NCBI GenBank assembly: GCA_023443285.1
Contig: JAEZVB010000035.1
Location: forward strand, 1 to 61,668
Reading direction: 5' to 3'
Length of the DNA stretch: 61,668 nt
From: Bacillota bacterium
GTDB lineage: Bacteria > Bacillota > Negativicutes > Sporomusales > Sporomusaceae
The translations under genes were made by a program, and so were the position numbers. Positions within the stretch are counted from its first letter, which is position 1; every line of letters begins with the position of its first letter. This document shows, one piece after another, positions 16,766 through 25,298 of the stretch. The notes beneath the pieces were generated by a model, which made no database searches, had not been told where the DNA came from, and saw nothing but the letters and a program-made list of their open reading frames with translations.

Positions 16766-17566
16766 CTATTTTAGCTTCAGTTTTTCATCGACGGCTATTT
16801 TTTTTGCTTTTTTACTTCCGTATTTATAAATAAACATTATTTTGTCTATTGTAAGGTTACTATTTTTATCGATAGTGCTGCAATTCAAAAAATCTCTAAC
16901 ATATTTCTCCTCAACATCTTCGGTTGCTAATACTTCCTTTAACACCTGTTCTAACTCGTTGGTAGATATTTCGTTTATAACATATTTAATTACTAAAATA
17001 TTAACTTTTAAAAATTCTACTATTTTATTTTTATCTACATCGTTAATAAGACGAATCGCTGTTTCATCATTCTTGATAGCGATAAGCTCGGCATTACGTG
17101 TAGGTGAAGGGATATAGCGTAAGGCATCATAACTGATTTTTACAGCTTCTTCTTGTACACTTTCGTAAGGTTGTTTGATAAACTTTAGGGAGTCGTAATT
17201 TTTCCTTACGGCAATTTTTTGCAATTCCTCACTTGGATTAGTAACATATTTAATAGCCCAGCCAGCTTGCTGTAAAGCTAATTTGATTACTGCATCCGTT
17301 GGATGTTTTATAAACTCTAGGTTAATCCAGCCAGCTTGGATGGCTTTTGTCATCATAGCTTCTGTAGGGTTATTTACGAACTCAATTGCGCGGGCATTAT
17401 TGTCTATTGCTGTTTCTTGCATCTCTGTAGTTGGTTTATCTATATATTTTAATGCAAGTCCATTTTTTTTAACTGCCAATAACTTCAGCTCATCTGACGG
17501 ATTATCTATATATGCCAGCGCATTAGGATTATTTTTTATCATTTCAATAAGCTTTGCATTTTCCAT
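16766..17566 (-). CDS. helical tandem-repeat protein (DUF4116-like)
   Basis: A 266-residue protein. Residues ~12-180 consist of seven units of about 24 residues with the pattern ALxYIxNPSxELxxxAVxxN (for example LALKYIDKPTTEMQETAIDN, AIEFVNNPTEAMMTKAI). This resembles DUF4116-type helical repeats and would form a curved scaffold. The last 85 residues are not repetitive. No signal peptide. As first gene of the unit with a MoxR ATPase and a metallopeptidase-VWA protein, it may be the substrate receptor or regulator. The role is inferred only from position. Confidence 0.75.
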   Translation of the reverse strand: MENAKLIEMIKNNPNALAYIDNPSDELKLLAVKKNGLALKYIDKPTTEMQETAIDNNARAIEFVNNPTEAMMTKAIQAGWINLEFIKHPTDAVIKLALQQAGWAIKYVTNPSEELQKIAVRKNYDSLKFIKQPYESVQEEAVKISYDALRYIPSPTRNAELIAIKNDETAIRLINDVDKNKIVEFLKVNILVIKYVINEISTNELEQVLKEVLATEDVEEKYVRDFLNCSTIDKNSNLTIDKIMFIYKYGSKKAKKIAVDEKLKLK

Positions 17567-17750
17567 AACGGTATGTTCCTTCTGTTATTATTTTTATAGG
17601 TAGTTCATGCCTATTTATCGCCGTCTGAATTAAGTCTCCATTTATTTAAGTTAATCTAAATAGTATAATTATACCACTGTATAAAAAATAATTGCGAGGC
17701 ACTTCAAAATATATAATACGGAAATTTAATGATACTGGCCAAAGGGGGCA

Positions 17751-18815
17751 ATGAAAATTCAGCTTAAAAAGTGGTTGCAGGGGGCTTTGGCCGCCAGTTT
17801 AATATTTTTGGTTCTAGCAAATGGCGTTGCATTGGCTTCGCCTGAGATAGCTTCACCGGTGGCAGCACAGCCGCAGGCGATAAACAGCAGTAAAGCTAAT
17901 CCGCAAATCTTAGCGGGAAGTTTTTTTCAGCCGAGTCTTGTGACAAATTGGACAGAGAGTGATTTTGCGGCAGAGTATGACGCGATGAAAGAGGTTTCCA
18001 TGGATCACATCATATGGCAATGGACTGTGGATACCAAGGCAAAACAGGCTTGCTATCCAACAGGGCTTCCCGGATATTCGCAAATGTACCGTGAGGATAA
18101 GGTTAAGCTTTCGTTAGTTCAGGCGGATGAAAAAGGCATAAAAGTTTGGCTGGGTCTTACCGCAAATGATGATTGGTTTCGCCATTATGCAAATGATGAA
18201 AAATGGCTGACCCATGAGGTCAGCCTAAATAAAAAAGTAGTGCAGGAATTATGGCAGGGATATGGTGATAACTACGGAGATACGATTGCTGGCTTTTATA
18301 TATGGATGGAAGTGGACAACGTTCATTTTCAAAATAGCATAAGGCAAAATCGCATCGCAATGGCCTATAAGGAAATTGCCGAGGAAGTTGATCGTGTTAC
18401 AGGAAAGCCTGTGATGATTGCTCCCTTTTTTACACAAGGCCGTGGACAGGATGCTCTTACCTACGCGGCTATGTGGGGGAATATACTGAAAACCGCGCCT
18501 ATTGACATTATTGCGCTGCAAGATGGATTTGGAGGCGGACGGGTTTCGGTGACAGAAATCGGCGATTGGCTGGCGCCTTTAAAGAGAAAAATAACAGAAG
18601 TTAGGCCGCAAACAGAATTATGGAGTGACCTGGAGACGTTTACTCCCGATTTTTTACCGGCACCTATTTCGCGGGTTATTAGTCAGATCAAAGCAGAGCA
18701 GAATTTTGTAAGTAATTTTACGAGCTTTAGTTTTAACCATTATGATTCACCGAATAACGGGCGTATGTTGCCATATTTCCAATACAAAAAGTATGTTGAC
18801 AGTCTGCAGATATGA
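17751..18815 (+). CDS. exported DUF4434 (TIM-barrel) protein
   Basis: A 354-residue protein with a signal peptide (MKIQLKKWLQGALAAS...ALA). The mature part has ILAGSFFQPSLVTNWTESDFAAEYDAMKEVSMDHIIWQW, typical of DUF4434, a glycoside-hydrolase-like TIM barrel, plus GFYIWMEVDN, IDIIALQDGFGGG and ELWSDLETF near the expected acidic positions. Enzymatic activity on sugars is plausible but unproven. The ATG follows AAAGGGGG closely. The next gene begins 26 bases on. Confidence 0.78.
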   Translation: MKIQLKKWLQGALAASLIFLVLANGVALASPEIASPVAAQPQAINSSKANPQILAGSFFQPSLVTNWTESDFAAEYDAMKEVSMDHIIWQWTVDTKAKQACYPTGLPGYSQMYREDKVKLSLVQADEKGIKVWLGLTANDDWFRHYANDEKWLTHEVSLNKKVVQELWQGYGDNYGDTIAGFYIWMEVDNVHFQNSIRQNRIAMAYKEIAEEVDRVTGKPVMIAPFFTQGRGQDALTYAAMWGNILKTAPIDIIALQDGFGGGRVSVTEIGDWLAPLKRKITEVRPQTELWSDLETFTPDFLPAPISRVISQIKAEQNFVSNFTSFSFNHYDSPNNGRMLPYFQYKKYVDSLQI

Positions 18816-18841
18816 TGTAATGTGCGAGGGGATGAGTTGCT

Positions 18842-20197
18842 ATGTCAAGTAAATTGGAAACGAAAAAGCCTGCCGTGATTTTAATTATAACGGTGCTGGC
18901 CATCTGGATGACAATAATACCGGCTAACGCGACTGGTCAGAGTGAAACTGGGTATCGCACCCCGGAAGTCCAGTTTTTGGAGGAAAGGTATTCTATTACG
19001 TTTAATGGCGTGGTTACAAATGGGGAGTTCATTTCCGCATTAGTCAAGGTGCTACATTTAGATGATAGTGAGAATTCCAGCCAGTTGGATGGAATTTTGG
19101 CGGGGGCAAACTATAGTAAGGCCACAAATGCTGTTGCTAAGGGCGGAGTACGAATAGAAAGCAAGCTGGCTGCGGACAGTCAGCTGACTGCTATTCAGGC
19201 AGTTGCGTTAGCCGTGCGGGCTGCTGGGCTGAAAGAAGTTACCGATACCTACAACCAGCATAAGATTGATGTAGCACTTAGCAAACTGAGTTTACCGGGC
19301 AGCGTGGATCAACCAGGGCTGCTTAAAGAAGTAGCAGTTGCGATTGATAGCGGGCTGGTACCACCGTCTTATTATAGAGAACTCCAGCATAAGGAGGCAG
19401 TTGCACCAGAATTTGCGGCTGTGCTGTTAGCTAAAGTGTTGAGTTTTCACGGAGAATATGTACCGACAAACTATCTTGGGTACATTGAAGAGGAAGATAT
19501 CTATGGAAAAGTGTATGCAAGCTGGAACAGGGCAGAGCTAATTAAGGATGAGAAAATGCTGGCAATCGTAAACCAGGCAGTGGAACAAGGCTTGATAACT
19601 GGCTACAATGTTAGAGATAAGGATAAGGCACACCGGTTTGACGAGCGTCGTACTATCCGTTACGGCCACAGCAGTATTAAGCATGCATTGCAGTTGATCG
19701 CGCTATTGAAAAGTGAAGGGTTACAGGCCAAGGTACAATTTGAACCGAAAACGTCAGCATACATCTATTTGAAAGAATGGGGCGAGCCCACGATTACCCC
19801 TGATTTTGCAGTTGCCGAGTTACCTAACGGTAGCCGCGTCGCTTATGCGAAAGAATATGATATTTCTTTTGAGTTTGCAACAATGGAACAAAAGCAGATG
19901 TTTCAAACTATTATTTTTACATACGCCAAGAAAGATCGTGAAAATCAGCAAGGTTTGATCTTTGATGCATGGTGGCAGCCGCTCTTTACATCGGTTACAC
20001 CGATTAGCGGGTATCAAAAGATTATAGATCATGTCATAGCTGATGGTCATTACGAAATCCACACACTTTCGCTTGCGGAAAAGTCACTGGTTATCGAATC
20101 TGAATTAAAGGCGATCAGGCCTGATATTCAAATTAGGAAGCAAACCGTTTGGGTGGATACTCCCTTCTATCAATATTTGCTGGGAGGGTATAGGTAG
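18842..20197 (+). CDS. exported protein of unknown function
   Basis: A 451-residue protein with an N-terminal hydrophobic segment (residues 10-30) that is probably a signal peptide. A region of about 40-200 has repeated helical segments reminiscent of SLH modules (TNGEFISALVKVL, LTAIQAVALAVRAAGL, APEFAAVLLAKVL) without the exact signature. The C-terminal half contains a putative alpha/beta domain. It follows the DUF4434 gene by 26 bases and likely shares its transcript. No family is recognised. Confidence 0.7.
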   Translation: MSSKLETKKPAVILIITVLAIWMTIIPANATGQSETGYRTPEVQFLEERYSITFNGVVTNGEFISALVKVLHLDDSENSSQLDGILAGANYSKATNAVAKGGVRIESKLAADSQLTAIQAVALAVRAAGLKEVTDTYNQHKIDVALSKLSLPGSVDQPGLLKEVAVAIDSGLVPPSYYRELQHKEAVAPEFAAVLLAKVLSFHGEYVPTNYLGYIEEEDIYGKVYASWNRAELIKDEKMLAIVNQAVEQGLITGYNVRDKDKAHRFDERRTIRYGHSSIKHALQLIALLKSEGLQAKVQFEPKTSAYIYLKEWGEPTITPDFAVAELPNGSRVAYAKEYDISFEFATMEQKQMFQTIIFTYAKKDRENQQGLIFDAWWQPLFTSVTPISGYQKIIDHVIADGHYEIHTLSLAEKSLVIESELKAIRPDIQIRKQTVWVDTPFYQYLLGGYR

Positions 20198-20228
20198 TTG
20201 TAGTATACACAGATGGGAATGAGGATAG

Positions 20229-20687
20229 TTGATTCAGCTTATTACAAAAGAAAATAGTAAAGCGTATTATAATCTTACCCAGGCATATGAAGCGGAATTT
20301 TCAAATCTTACCCATGAAATGCCTGACGAGGACGGATTGTTCAAAATCCAGACAGATATTGATCATGAACACATTGGTTACTTACTCTATGAGAACAAGA
20401 AACCAATTGGCTTTATGGTTGTTCGTATGGGGGAAGTAAAAGACGTATCGGAATTTTATATAATACCGGGAAAGCGAAGGAGCGGGTATGGCCAAAGCTT
20501 AGCCAGTTATGTGTTTTCACAGCATCCTGGGCGATGGCAAGTTCGCCAGATTAGCGGTGCTGATTCGGCAAAGGTTTTTTGGAGGAAGGTGATCGATAAG
20601 ATAACCGCTGGCCATTATCTGGAAGAGGTAGTCCAGGATGATGACTGGGGGTATGTTTCCAGGCAGTCGTTTGAGATTGCTGGTTAG
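20229..20687 (+). CDS. GNAT-like acetyltransferase
   Basis: A 152-residue protein with features of the GNAT fold: a central VKDVSEFYIIPGKRRSGYGQSLASYVF segment matching motif A (R/QxxGxG/A acetyl-CoA loop) and IGFMVVRMGE before it. The start is TTG after a GAGGA-containing site. It is 31 bases after the previous gene and may be the last gene of that unit. Substrate unknown. Confidence 0.75.
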   Translation: MIQLITKENSKAYYNLTQAYEAEFSNLTHEMPDEDGLFKIQTDIDHEHIGYLLYENKKPIGFMVVRMGEVKDVSEFYIIPGKRRSGYGQSLASYVFSQHPGRWQVRQISGADSAKVFWRKVIDKITAGHYLEEVVQDDDWGYVSRQSFEIAG

Positions 20688-21028
20688 GCAGAAGAGTAAT
20701 TCCGAATATATTGAATAGTAGTGTATTCTAGAAAAGTTCAACAATAGGGAATAATCTTTTTAATTGATAATGACTATTGGTCGTGTTATGATTTTTTTAA
20801 GAGTGTATACAAAATACTTGAAAGACACTCATCAGAGCTATAATACTTTCTCCCTTCGATTGGCTTTCATAAGTCGCTACTTCTCCTTATGTTACCACGG
20901 GTATTTCTCACTGAGCGGCGATGGCAAGTTCATCGTCGTTTTGTCTTGTAACATAGTAGTTATTACACCGAGGATGAGGACGCGAATAGAACAAAAGAGG
21001 TTTAATTTTAATTGGAGGATTAATTTAC
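20688..21028. other. upstream region of the hydrogenase gene
   Basis: No supported gene. A 95-codon frame at 20764 has no ribosome site and runs into the hydrogenase start. The region holds a possible folded leader at 20888-20955, listed separately. Confidence 0.5.
20888..20955 (+). promoter_or_regulatory. possible structured leader RNA
   Basis: TATGTTAC (20888) pairs with GTAACATA (20948), enclosing an inner 8-bp stem CGGCGATG / CATCGTCG with a 7-base loop. It lies about 75 bases before the hydrogenase start. There is no T-run, so it is not a simple terminator. It matches no riboswitch class I know. Confidence 0.35.
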
Positions 21029-22531
21029 GTGGCAATAACTCAAACTACTGAAGTTGTAAGGATTCGCAGCAAGCTTTTAGAAGAAATTGCAAAGCTGGCT
21101 TATGCCGGTCACCTGGAAGAGGATGTAATGGGTATAATGGATAACATTGTATCTGAGGGTGGACCTAGATACCGGTGCTGTGTTCATAAAGAAAGAGCCG
21201 TATTACGGCAGCGGATTAATTTTACATTAAGTCAATCGTTAGGTATTAGTCAGAAAGAAGCTGTAGCGGAAGCTTTGGCTGGAAAGGTAGTAACCGACGT
21301 GCCTTTGGTCAAAGTATTACCGGAAGCCTGTGATCAGTGCCCTATTGATAAATATTTGGTTACCGATGCTTGCCGTAATTGCTTGGCTCATAATTGTATA
21401 AATAGCTGCCCCAAAAAGGCTATCATGGTAGTTCAGAACCGAGCCTATATCGACAAAAGTCGTTGCGTAGAATGTGGTCTGTGTAAAAAAAACTGCCAAT
21501 ACGGAGCGATCATTGAGATAAGTCGCCCCTGCGAACGGGCATGCGCTGTCGGAGCTATTATTGCCGGTGGTGACCGCAAGGCCATAATCGATAAGGAAAA
21601 ATGTGTTGAATGCGGCATGTGTCGGGAGTCGTGCCCCTTTGGCGCTATTAGTGACAGTTCGGTTATCGTCCAGGTTATTCAGCAAATTCTTGCTGGCAAA
21701 AGGGTATATGCTATGCTCGCGCCAGCGTTTGTCGGACATTTCGGTCCTAGAACCAAGCCGGGGCAAATTGTCAGTGCCATCAAAAAGTTAGGGTTTTATG
21801 CGATAAAAGAAGTGGCTTATGGTGCGGATATTGTGGCTCTTAAAGAAGCGCAAGAGTTTTTAGACACAGTTCCCAGCCAGCGAACGGTTATGACCACTTC
21901 TTGTTGTCCGGCATTTGTCAGTATGATAGAGAAACATTTTCCCGAGGTAAAAGATAAGGTATCGACTACTGTTTCGCCTATGGTAGCCACAGCCCGGGTT
22001 ATTAAAGAGAATGACCCCGAGGCGGTTACCGTTTTTATTGGGCCATGTATTGCGAAAAAAGCAGAAGCCCGCAAGTATGCCGAACTGGTGGATTATACCC
22101 TTACTTTTGAAGAAATGTCGGCAATGATTACCGGCAAAGGCATGGATATGGATTTAATGCTTGATGATGGTTTTGAGTCAGCAGCTTCCGCAGCCGGTAA
22201 TGGTTTTGCCTGTGCCGGCGGAGTAGCGCAAGCCGTTAAGACGGTTATCGCCAGCCTCGACCCTGAGGCTGTAGTAGCGCCGCTTAACGTGCAAGGGCTT
22301 GAGAATTGCGTTGATGCGATAAACCTAATCCGCAAAGGGAAAATAGAGGCCAACCTTATAGAAGGCATGTCATGTAACGGCGGCTGTGTAGGTGGTCCCG
22401 GCGCTCTGGGGAATGCACTGGTAGCCGGCAAGCTAGTCGATATTTTTGTCAAACAATCATTAGCCGATAATGCTAGCATAAATGAAGCGGCAAAAACCGA
22501 CAGCGAAAAGTTAGGTCAGTTGCATCGCTAA
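21029..22531 (+). CDS. monomeric [FeFe] hydrogenase, group-B-like
   Basis: A 500-residue enzyme that should take up or evolve H2. The H-cluster motifs are TSCCPAF (Cys292, Cys293), FIGPCIAKK (Cys340) and EGMSCNGGCVGGP (Cys449, Cys453), all ligands present, with Cys292 in the proton-relay position. Two 4Fe-4S motifs precede it (CVECGLCKKNC near 146-156 and CVECGMCRESCP near 192-203), and an extra cysteine-rich stretch lies at 101-127 (CDQC, CRNC, CINSCP). The MSCNGGC version of the last motif fits group B rather than the classical EVMACPGGC enzymes. The GTG start follows GGAGG. Maturases HydEFG are not in the window. Confidence 0.92.
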   Translation: MAITQTTEVVRIRSKLLEEIAKLAYAGHLEEDVMGIMDNIVSEGGPRYRCCVHKERAVLRQRINFTLSQSLGISQKEAVAEALAGKVVTDVPLVKVLPEACDQCPIDKYLVTDACRNCLAHNCINSCPKKAIMVVQNRAYIDKSRCVECGLCKKNCQYGAIIEISRPCERACAVGAIIAGGDRKAIIDKEKCVECGMCRESCPFGAISDSSVIVQVIQQILAGKRVYAMLAPAFVGHFGPRTKPGQIVSAIKKLGFYAIKEVAYGADIVALKEAQEFLDTVPSQRTVMTTSCCPAFVSMIEKHFPEVKDKVSTTVSPMVATARVIKENDPEAVTVFIGPCIAKKAEARKYAELVDYTLTFEEMSAMITGKGMDMDLMLDDGFESAASAAGNGFACAGGVAQAVKTVIASLDPEAVVAPLNVQGLENCVDAINLIRKGKIEANLIEGMSCNGGCVGGPGALGNALVAGKLVDIFVKQSLADNASINEAAKTDSEKLGQLHR

Positions 22532-22674
22532 AGTGTAAAATGGTTAGCAGCATTTCGTTAATATTGTGCTATCTTATAACAACATCATTCATGAAATACA
22601 AGTATTTGATAAGTATAATAGTATTACGTCAGGAAATTGTATGGCAAATTAATGCTATAGAAATGAGGTATGTT

Positions 22675-23460
22675 ATGGGGAAAGTTAAATTAGCACTTAT
22701 TGGTTGCGGCTATCTTAATGAAATAGTCGCTAATGCGCTAAAAGCCGGTTACTTGCCGGAATATGAACTCATCGCTGTATTGGGAAGAGACTATGAACGC
22801 GCGAAGGAATTTGCGAAACGTCATGGCTGCAAAGCCTGTGCTGATATTGACGAACTTGTGGCAATGAAAGCGGATTTTACGGCTGAGGCCGCATCCGTAA
22901 AGGCCATACAGGAATATAGTGAAAAAATAATAACGGCTGGTTCAAACTTGGTGGTGCTGTCCATCGGTGCTTTTGCGGATCGTGAATTTTACGAACGTAT
23001 AAAAAATACTGCTGCCCAAAATCAGCGACGCGTATATATCGCCAGTGGCGCTGTGGGCGGTTTTGATGTTCTGCGTACAGCCGCGTTAATGAGCCCGATT
23101 ACCGCATCCATTGGCGCGCAGAAAGCGCCGGCTTCGCTTAAAGACACGCCGCTTTTTACTGATGATTTACTGGATATTACAGAACCGCGACCGATATTTA
23201 GCGGCACCACCAAAGAGGCAATTGCCATTTTGCCAACCAAGGTAAATGTGGCAATCGCTACCGCTCTTGCCAGCGCCGGTCCAGACAATACAAACATGAA
23301 TGTTAACGTTGTGCCGAACTTTAAGGGCGATGAATACAAGATTGAAATTCAAGGCGAGGAAGTGCGCGCTGAACTTAACATCTATTCCCGTACCAGCGCA
23401 ATTGCAGCTTGGAGCGTTGTAGAAGTTTTACAAAATGCCGTATCGCCAATTGTATTCTAA
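22675..23460 (+). CDS. aspartate dehydrogenase-like protein
   Basis: A 261-residue NAD(P)-dependent enzyme. The N-terminal Rossmann motif is LALIGCGYLNEIV, and the C-terminal domain matches DUF108/aspartate dehydrogenase (YIASGAVGGFDVLRTAAL, NVNVVPNFKGDEYKIEIQGE). The frame is open to 22540 but the ATG at 22675 has a GAGGT site and the family's usual N-terminus, so the upstream part is excluded. Related enzymes turn L-aspartate into iminoaspartate for NAD synthesis or work on other amino acids. It is 143 bases after the hydrogenase and may be separate. Confidence 0.82.
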   Translation: MGKVKLALIGCGYLNEIVANALKAGYLPEYELIAVLGRDYERAKEFAKRHGCKACADIDELVAMKADFTAEAASVKAIQEYSEKIITAGSNLVVLSIGAFADREFYERIKNTAAQNQRRVYIASGAVGGFDVLRTAALMSPITASIGAQKAPASLKDTPLFTDDLLDITEPRPIFSGTTKEAIAILPTKVNVAIATALASAGPDNTNMNVNVVPNFKGDEYKIEIQGEEVRAELNIYSRTSAIAAWSVVEVLQNAVSPIVF

Positions 23461-23488
23461 GAGTAAAAACGTTATTTTGGTAACGGCG

Positions 23489-23534
23489 AAAAATTCCTGC
23501 AAAGATTCTAAAGTGAATCATTGCAGGAATTTTG
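23489..23534 (+). terminator. intrinsic terminator
   Basis: AAAATTCCTGCAA and TTGCAGGAATTTT form the stem. Confidence 0.8.
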
Positions 23535-23682
23535 TAATTTATGGGAAATAGTACAATGTAAGAATGCGTATTGTAAAATGAGCTGGCTTTGAGAAATTGT
23601 AATGGCATTATCAAATAGGCAGTGGGAATACATGATTCTTTCTGCAGACTCATACTAAAAATATTATCTGGAGGTAATGGAT

Positions 23683-24366
23683 ATGGTGAAAATAACAAAG
23701 ACGTTTGTTCTATTTGTAGTTTTGTGCTGTGTTCTACTTATGCCTGGGACAAGTAACCGTGTTTGGGCAGCGGGTTTGCCAGAGACATATATAATGGATA
23801 ATTATTGGTTTTATGGGGGTTATTTGGTAGAAAACCTAAGGGATGCGGGATTTAGTGTTATTCCGGAACAACCAATCCTCTTGTATGAAACATGGGATAG
23901 CGCCAGCGAGGTTGTGGGAACATTGCAGCCGGGACAGGAAAGTAAATTGCTGGGCATTACTTATGTCGCACATCCCGGCAAAGAAATAATCGAAGTTAAG
24001 AAATTCGTGACCGCAACTGACGGCAAAACTGTTTTGCAGCCAGGCACTACACTGGGATTCTTGTCCCAGATTAATGATTGTGTAGTGGTGTATTACGAAG
24101 ATACAATAGCGTTTGTATCGCTTGAGGCATTAGGTGAGAGTGTAACAACCTTGCGGAAGTTTGGTCGTGGTGCACAAAGACAGTGGTTATATCTAGACAA
24201 TGGTCAGGGATTAGCTGGTTGGGGTCAATTTTCCAATGGCAACCTAAAACATCGGTGGCGTATTCAACCCAACCCAGCAGGCGGAAGTTATGATTTAAAT
24301 GTGATAGTATTTGGCGACCACGCTCCGGTGTTTCAACGGTTTTCTGAATACAAGTGTTTTTGGTAG
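23683..24366 (+). CDS. exported protein of unknown function
   Basis: About 227 residues with a signal peptide (VKITKTFVLFVVLCCVLL...VWAAG). The mature part has no motif I can name; TWDSASEVVGTLQPGQESKLLG is reminiscent of an SH3-like bacterial domain. The ATG at 23677 is only two bases from GGAGG, so the ATG at 23683 is chosen. It stands alone between two terminators. Confidence 0.65.
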   Translation: MVKITKTFVLFVVLCCVLLMPGTSNRVWAAGLPETYIMDNYWFYGGYLVENLRDAGFSVIPEQPILLYETWDSASEVVGTLQPGQESKLLGITYVAHPGKEIIEVKKFVTATDGKTVLQPGTTLGFLSQINDCVVVYYEDTIAFVSLEALGESVTTLRKFGRGAQRQWLYLDNGQGLAGWGQFSNGNLKHRWRIQPNPAGGSYDLNVIVFGDHAPVFQRFSEYKCFW

Positions 24367-24414
24367 ACGAAGAAAACGTGAACCTTTTGCAAAAGGCCTT
24401 AGTGCTGATAAATG

Positions 24415-24459
24415 CAATGACCTCAACCTGCGCATAATTGCGGGGTTGAGGTCATTTTA
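24415..24459 (+). terminator. intrinsic terminator
   Basis: AATGACCTCAACC pairs with GGTTGAGGTCATT, then TTATG. Confidence 0.8.
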
Positions 24460-24583
24460 TGTCTGTTAATAATCAGATCGAAATCGTTAATCAATAATGA
24501 CAATGCGAAATATCGAATCTGCGGTGGTTCATCAAATGAAACCTTAACGATATTGTCAGTAATTACAGTACGGCCTGTAAAAA

Positions 24584-24641
24584 AATAAATCATCCCGTTT
24601 ATATTAGTTATAGCGAGCTAATATAAACGGGATGATTTATT
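24584..24641. repeat. perfect 24-bp inverted repeat, 10-base loop
   Basis: Bases 24584-24607 are the exact reverse complement of 24618-24641. The centre of each arm is CATCCCGTTTATATTAG. It could be a bidirectional terminator or the remnant of a miniature element; no gene abuts it. Confidence 0.8.
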
Positions 24642-24843
24642 ATGCAAACCAATGCAATATATTAGCTACATTTTACCTACATTTTATTTTATTGCCTAAA
24701 TTGAAAATCGAAAAGCAACCCTTTGGGTGCGAAAGTACGGTTTAATGTTAGTTGAATTGACAGAATCAAGGCCGTTGCATTTCGCTTTACGAAGACTATG
24801 ATCTATTGGACCTCCAATTCAAAATATATGACTGTTCGTGGTT

Positions 24844-24980
24844 GAAAACCTTAAGGTTTTCCCTGTTGACTACTTCTGCATCTCCTGGCAACCTACAGTC
24901 AAGGGCGAGCACGCTTTTCGCTCGGCGTAGCACCCCTTGACAGTAGGATACCAGGAGATAAAATATATTGCAGGGAAAAC
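24844..24980. repeat. nested inverted repeat, possible structured RNA or MITE
   Basis: GTTTTCCCTG (24856) faces CAGGGAAAAC (24971). Inside, two arms of about 35 bases (24880-24914 and 24925-24959) are largely complementary, with ATCTCCTGG/CCAGGAGAT and GTCAAGGG/CCCTTGAC as the best blocks. An 18-bp palindrome, GAAAACCTTAAGGTTTTC, overlaps the left end at 24844-24861. Confidence 0.7.
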
Positions 24981-25150
24981 TGTCTCAAACCGGCTCTGCT
25001 AAAAAAATAAGAGGATAAAATGCGCCGCCAGCACCCATGTCCATAACTGGAAGAGGGGTGGATTCTCCGATTACAAAAAAATCGAGAGGGAGTCGACCTC
25101 CATTTGGTATGCCCATTTTTATCATGATACTTCAGAAAAACGCAAAAATC

Positions 25151-25298
25151 AAACTGCATCTTGGTTACAAAAGTGGCTTTTCGTTTTCAAACCCTGCATT
25201 TCGGATACAAAAACTGCGTTTCGTTTACAAATATTCAGTTGTCAATTTACAAAATGGCGTCTCGGCTTACAAAGTGGCATCTCGCTTTTCAATTAAGC
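25151..25298. mobile_element. IS21-like element end with 20-bp repeats
   Basis: Seven contiguous 20-base units start at 25151, 25171, 25191, 25211, 25231, 25251 and 25271. The consensus is about AAAsTGGCATCTCGGTTACAA; the fifth unit is degenerate. Such multiple end repeats with a GTGGC core are seen in IS21-family elements. No istA/istB genes remain. The last unit plus eight bases recurs inverted at 6009-6036. Confidence 0.6.

Noticed and set aside
20905..20960. Fluoride riboswitch (crcB) similarity
   Set aside because: Only the GGCGATGG-like part is present; the second stem and pseudoknot parts are missing.
20764..21051. 95-codon frame before the hydrogenase
   Set aside because: No ribosome site, overlaps the hydrogenase start and contains the possible leader hairpin; no family recognised.
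22540..22674. N-terminal extension of the aspartate dehydrogenase-like gene
   Set aside because: No ribosome site at 22540 and the family's N-terminus begins at the Rossmann motif after the ATG at 22675.
25151..25298. CRISPR array
   Set aside because: The units are contiguous 20-bp repeats with no spacers and diverge from each other.
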